Shown: one piece after another, positions 6,301 to 8,263 of the stretch
How positions within the stretch are numbered: the first letter of the stretch is position 1
How the letters are laid out: each line of letters starts with the position of its first letter
Source of the DNA: an uncultured Lachnospiraceae bacterium
Lineage (GTDB): Bacteria > Bacillota > Clostridia > Lachnospirales > Lachnospiraceae
Reading direction: 5' to 3'
Assembly (NCBI GenBank): GCA_947177515.1
Contig: CAMWUU010000139.1
Location: 1-8,263 of the forward strand
Length of the DNA stretch: 8,263 bases
Translations under genes and position numbers: made by a program
Notes under the pieces: model-generated
The model's database searches: none
Told to the model about the DNA's origin: nothing
The model's input: the letters and a program-made list of their open reading frames with translations, nothing else

Positions 6301-7684
6301 TGATACCCCGGTGGCACCATATGCGTTCGCAGATTGTGGCCGTCTGATGGAGATTTGTATTTCGGGCGGGCGCGAGGGGCTTTCTTTGCAGGAATATGCC
6401 CTTTCTGGGTGCACGGCGCTAAGAAGGGTGTGTTTTGAAAAAGATAAGGTTTCTGCTGACAGGACGGGGGAAGATGTCCCCAGTATTGACCCTAAAAGTG
6501 GGGGAGCCGGTATTCGCATATGGGAATTTCAGGTTTTTAAGGATCTTTTCTCGGAGAAAATCCCAGAGTCCATCCGGATGATTTTTTACAGTGCACTAAG
6601 TTGTTTTGAAGTGGAGGACGAAAGGATTTTGTATGCTTACCATGGCAGTGGGCGGATTCTAAAGATCCCTTCCGGCATCGAGCAGATCAAAGCGGAAGTA
6701 TTCCGTGACCAAACAATAATCGAACAGGTTTCAATCCCGGAATCGGTCGAATACATTGGCGCGCGGGCATTCCATGGGACAGCCTTTATTGAGGGGCAGA
6801 AAGAGCGCTCCCCGATGGTAATTATCAACCAGATGCTGCTTGATGGTTCTTCCTGTGTGGGCAGGGTTATCATCCCGCCACAGATAAAAAGGGTCTGTGG
6901 ATGGGCGTTTGCAAACGGGATGGGGATAAAAGAGATTTGTTTTACCAGCCGTTTTGTCAGGGTGGAGGAATTTGCGTTCCGAAACTGTATTAATCTGGAA
7001 AAAATTGAACTTCCGGGAGAGCCTCCCATCCGCCTTTATGGTATTGCTGACCGGGAGAGGGAACTTCCGCCAGTTGCAAAGCAGATTGTAACAGAGCGGC
7101 TTAACTGTTTTAAGACGGACGGGGAAAATGCCCTGATAGAGTGTACCGGGAATATTACAAAACTTCTTGTTGCAGATGGGATTACCCGGATTGGGGAGAA
7201 TGTGTTTCGGGAGAGCAACCTGATGACAGAGATTATCCTGCCGCCAAGTGTTACTTCGGTTGGGAAGGGAGCTTTTTTTGGATGCAAATGGCTCAAAACG
7301 GTGCGCCAGCCCCTGTTGGATTTCTATCCTAGGGCAGGTATGGAAGGAAAGGAGGATAAGCCGCAGTCCTGCGGAATCCGGGAAATTGCGGATATGGCGT
7401 TTGCAAATTGTGGAAGGCTTGAATATATCGAGCTGTCAAACTCATTTCAAAGACTGGGGAAAAGGGCGTTTGAGCATTGTACTGCCCTTATGGAAGTCTA
7501 CTTGCCGGAGGGGATTGAGGAAATTCCGGAGCGGACATTTTTCCGCTGTCACAGCCTGAAAAAGGTGGTATTTCCTTCCACGTTAAAACGGATCGGGAAA
7601 GAAGCATTTGCCTTTTGCGGGCAGCTTGAGTTTGCCGGGTTACCGGATGGGGTAATGATTGGGGAAAGGGCATTTGTCCGCTAG
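3308..7684 (+). CDS. giant BspA/TpLRR-type leucine-rich-repeat protein, probably cytosolic
   Basis: A 1458-residue protein (about 160 kDa) built almost wholly of BspA-type leucine-rich repeats, consensus L..I.LP.sl..IG..AF..C.s with a period near 23. I count roughly 40 units, which should form one long solenoid for binding a protein or other partner; the function is unknown. Order: hydrophilic start and six-residue repeats (7-48); an N-cap (FRIQNGILVTYEL, then VPEGV..IGEDAF); six repeats; module A (219-261); three repeats; module B (350-392); about ten repeats; 'GT-F' interruptions at 605-662 and 778-827 with repeats between and after; module C (1085-1128); a third interruption (1158-1201); module D (1253-1296); about six repeats to the end. 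Many units carry Cys after AFxx. There is no signal peptide, membrane helix, LPXTG or wall-binding domain, unlike classical surface BspA. The last unit stops right after GERAFVR without a C-cap. It is close to the synthase gene and abuts the reductase gene. Family confidence is high; location and role are inference. Confidence 0.93.
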   Translation: MESGFKTQEEQKKQDKWNPQDGCKLQDGAKFQNGINFQNGFRIQNGILVTYELREEIAVVPEGVHTIGEDAFKACVSLKKIVLPGSLRRIMPRAFKGCRNLCELKIPEGVSYIGDYAFHRCHSLEKIQLPVSVGELGNCVFLYCDSLKEAWIPGVTRLGRQAFLNDTQLLRLVVSRKLEQECIRDVFTSCGRLRDISFPDGERFVLPGLVEAAIGEISLPPLIQKIAADVLSMFELEGHCLARFLTNLKYVEIPEGIEQIGKSCFFDRKGIVSVSLPASLKEIKSRAFRNCINLKEVFFAGTEIRVEDDAFRNCTSLYHLHIPGGRKFCMRGIAGFVEDENAAGFAQDGVPKLVRTIKDQILGKFRLCGTVLLKYLGNESRVAVPDGVTAIAEEAFAGKEEIDRILLPDSLLSIGAGAFRGCLLLQTIVLPPAIKRIGAGAFENCVKLLRISLPETIGKIEEMTFRHCRKLKQVNFGAGLLEIGEQAFYGCASLTEIVLPDGLLEIGAMAFYRCRKLSGIELPASLKRVGNLAFAQGGVEKAHVFCGCEGFGTGLFSDCTHLNTLCLHKGVRHIPDKMASGCGALSRVELPGTVCSIGRNTVERTAFLEAWKEERQAKESGKTDWMGGDSTDFSGQIFWDGSELNGEVEIPGYYHMVAGGAFYGNHHITSVALSGKITFVGGAAFKGCSKLSRVVWPEGIHDIQPEVFSGCAALTWIQGAPAWRTVGDRAFYGCKKLSRLCMDKMEIIGKEAFFGCSCFQMGEAERVRMVGEAAFDGTPFMNHEENRGGKEAVLPALQVASIVVGRLKGQQFGGIADGVTRIAPYAFYRDPDIVSLRLPESVCLIGEGAFLGCDNLKEIIFPVGNCRIEARAFEKCTSLKRIRLCSDMVGERAFAWCTSLLLVEISGAASVGRSAFEGCKSLEEFSFCERKESGGECRESDDWKEAGNPDRKFMEIEIADSCFCGCGKLHTIDLVGVSMIGRYAFSNCDSLKRIVLSCDTPVAPYAFADCGRLMEICISGGREGLSLQEYALSGCTALRRVCFEKDKVSADRTGEDVPSIDPKSGGAGIRIWEFQVFKDLFSEKIPESIRMIFYSALSCFEVEDERILYAYHGSGRILKIPSGIEQIKAEVFRDQTIIEQVSIPESVEYIGARAFHGTAFIEGQKERSPMVIINQMLLDGSSCVGRVIIPPQIKRVCGWAFANGMGIKEICFTSRFVRVEEFAFRNCINLEKIELPGEPPIRLYGIADRERELPPVAKQIVTERLNCFKTDGENALIECTGNITKLLVADGITRIGENVFRESNLMTEIILPPSVTSVGKGAFFGCKWLKTVRQPLLDFYPRAGMEGKEDKPQSCGIREIADMAFANCGRLEYIELSNSFQRLGKRAFEHCTALMEVYLPEGIEEIPERTFFRCHSLKKVVFPSTLKRIGKEAFAFCGQLEFAGLPDGVMIGERAFVR
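3326..3451 (+). repeat. degenerate 18-bp tandem array (seven units) at the start of the LRR gene
   Basis: Units start at 3326, 3344, 3362, 3380, 3398, 3416 and 3434. The encoded six-residue units are TQEEQK, KQDKWN, PQDGCK, LQDGAK, FQNGIN, FQNGFR and IQNGIL, with Gln at position 2 in all seven. The last three are closest at DNA level (TTCCAAAATGGAATTAAT and near copies) and the first two are the most decayed. The last unit is part of the F.IxNGiL cap that usually opens BspA repeat domains. Confidence 0.8.
3962..4090 (+). repeat. LRR-protein internal module, copy A
   Basis: 43 residues, from LPPLIQKIAADVLSMF to EIPEGIEQIG. An amphipathic helix ending in Phe is followed by a cap strand and the IPEGI..IG entry into a new repeat block. 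It aligns with copies B, C and D. Confidence 0.75.
4355..4483 (+). repeat. LRR-protein internal module, copy B
   Basis: 43 residues, from VPKLVRTIKDQILGKF to LKYLGNESRVAVPDGVTAIA; same length as copy A. It is preceded by AFRNCTSL...IPGG.....RGIA, which also precedes copy D in a similar form. Confidence 0.75.
5120..5293 (+). repeat. LRR-protein 'GT-F' interruption 1
   Basis: TAFLEAWKEERQ, then a charged linker, then LNGEVEIPGYYHMVAGGAF. It fits the BspA-family pattern in which a repeat ends in [GR]T.F, followed by a linker and a fresh G.V.IP.G entry. It is the most diverged of the three. Confidence 0.5.
5639..5788 (+). repeat. LRR-protein 'GT-F' interruption 2
   Basis: GTPFMNHEENRGG, then a hydrophobic strand (ALQVASIVVG), then GGIADGVTRIAPYAF. 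Same layout as interruptions 1 and 3. Confidence 0.55.
6560..6691 (+). repeat. LRR-protein internal module, copy C
   Basis: 44 residues, from IPESIRMIFYSALSCF to GRILKIPSGIEQIK. It aligns with A, B and D across the helix, the Phe, the YxG turn and the IP.GI..I strand. Confidence 0.75.
6779..6910 (+). repeat. LRR-protein 'GT-F' interruption 3
   Basis: GTAFIEGQKERSPMVIINQ, then LLDGSSC.G.V.IPPQIKRV..WAF. This is the copy closest to the common family form, in which a v.vN..L.dG.....G.V.IP.gv segment restarts the repeats. Confidence 0.65.
7064..7195 (+). repeat. LRR-protein internal module, copy D
   Basis: 44 residues, from LPPVAKQIVTERLNCF to LLVADGITRIG. The flanking repeat before it (VRVEEFAFRNCINL...PGE......GIA) matches the flank of copy B (IRVEDDAFRNCTSL...PGG......GIA). 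Confidence 0.75.
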
Positions 7685-7694
7685 GGGGGATCTT

Positions 7695-8263
7695 ATGGAA
7701 TACCGCAGGCTTGGCAATACGGGACTTGTTGTTTCAGGGGTTGGTTTTGGCACCATCCCGATTTTAAAAGGTAGTGTGCCAGTTTTGCCGGACTATTATA
7801 ATTTGGCACAGGATCAGGCAGTCGCCGTTATGGAATATGCGTACCGCCTAGGCTGTAATCTTTATGATACCGCCATTGTGCCAGAATATGGGGATGCGGA
7901 GATTAAACTTGGAAAATTTGCAGAAAAGATCGGGCGGGAAAAGATTGTGATTTCAGACAAAGCACGTTTCTTTGACGGGAACGGGATGTACCGGGCAGTG
8001 GAGGAATCCATAGAAAATCTGGGAACCTGCCCGGATCTCTATTTTGTCCATCAGGCGGATGCGGAACATGAAGAGGAAATATTTGGAAACTGTGGGGCGC
8101 TGGACGCATTGTCGGAATTAAAGGTACAGGGAAAAATAGGGTTTGTGGGGGTGGCCTCACATTATTATGATATCCTTTTGCGCGCTGCCGTTGATCCGAG
8201 GGTGGATGTGCTGCAAATGAGCGGGAATATTTTTGAGCGCGGGATGCTTTCTCGGGTTAAAGA
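7695..8263 (+). CDS. aldo/keto reductase (COG1453-like), 3'-truncated by the window edge
   Basis: An NAD(P)H-dependent oxidoreductase of the aldo/keto reductase (AKR) TIM-barrel superfamily; substrate unknown. The 189 codons in the window begin MEYRRLGNTGLVVSGVGFGT, the usual AKR first strand. The catalytic tetrad is intact: Asp58 (YDTA), Tyr65 (PEYGDAE), Lys89 (ISDKA) and His119 (YFVHQAD). The later segments GALDALSELKVQGKIGFVG and DVLQMSGNIFERG resemble the COG1453 branch, whose members often carry a C-terminal 4Fe-4S ferredoxin-like domain; that part would lie beyond the window. The ATG at 7695 is preceded by AGGGGGGA (7683-7690), which overlaps the LRR stop codon, so the two genes are very likely one transcription unit. 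The frame remains open at the right edge. Confidence 0.92.
   Translation, partial: MEYRRLGNTGLVVSGVGFGTIPILKGSVPVLPDYYNLAQDQAVAVMEYAYRLGCNLYDTAIVPEYGDAEIKLGKFAEKIGREKIVISDKARFFDGNGMYRAVEESIENLGTCPDLYFVHQADAEHEEEIFGNCGALDALSELKVQGKIGFVGVASHYYDILLRAAVDPRVDVLQMSGNIFERGMLSRVK

Overview
The window looks like a chromosomal segment of an anaerobic Firmicute, most likely a Lachnospiraceae-type clostridium. This is inferred from the gene families, purine-rich Shine-Dalgarno sites, close gene packing, and a giant BspA-type leucine-rich-repeat (LRR) protein of a kind I associate with gut Clostridia. All supported genes lie on the + strand. I see no tRNA, rRNA, CRISPR array or insertion sequence.

Left part (1-1900): the 3' end of a GNAT acetyltransferase gene overlaps a complete MATE-family efflux transporter gene. 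This translationally coupled pair is visibly more AT-rich than the rest of the window and ends in a weak hairpin-plus-T candidate terminator.

Intergenic region (1900-2195): it carries two near-consensus sigma-A promoters, both with a 17-nt spacer (TTGAAA/TATAAT at 1944-1972 and TTGATA/TATAAT at 2097-2125). The second clearly serves the next gene. The first opens onto a possible micro-ORF of 34 or 27 codons or an untranslated leader.

Right part (2196-8263): a DusB-like tRNA-dihydrouridine synthase is followed by a 1458-codon LRR protein and then the 5' part of an aldo/keto reductase. The reductase RBS touches the LRR stop codon, so those two are almost certainly co-transcribed. No convincing terminator separates the synthase from the LRR gene.

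The LRR protein is the most interesting object. It has no signal peptide or surface anchor, so it is probably cytosolic. It has roughly 40 TpLRR/BspA repeats, many carrying Cys at one fixed position. It begins with a degenerate 18-bp (six-residue) tandem array. It is interrupted by four copies of a 43-44-residue helix-plus-cap module and by three looser 'GT-F' style interruptions. Its function is unknown. No link between the LRR protein and the flanking enzymes can be shown beyond co-directionality.
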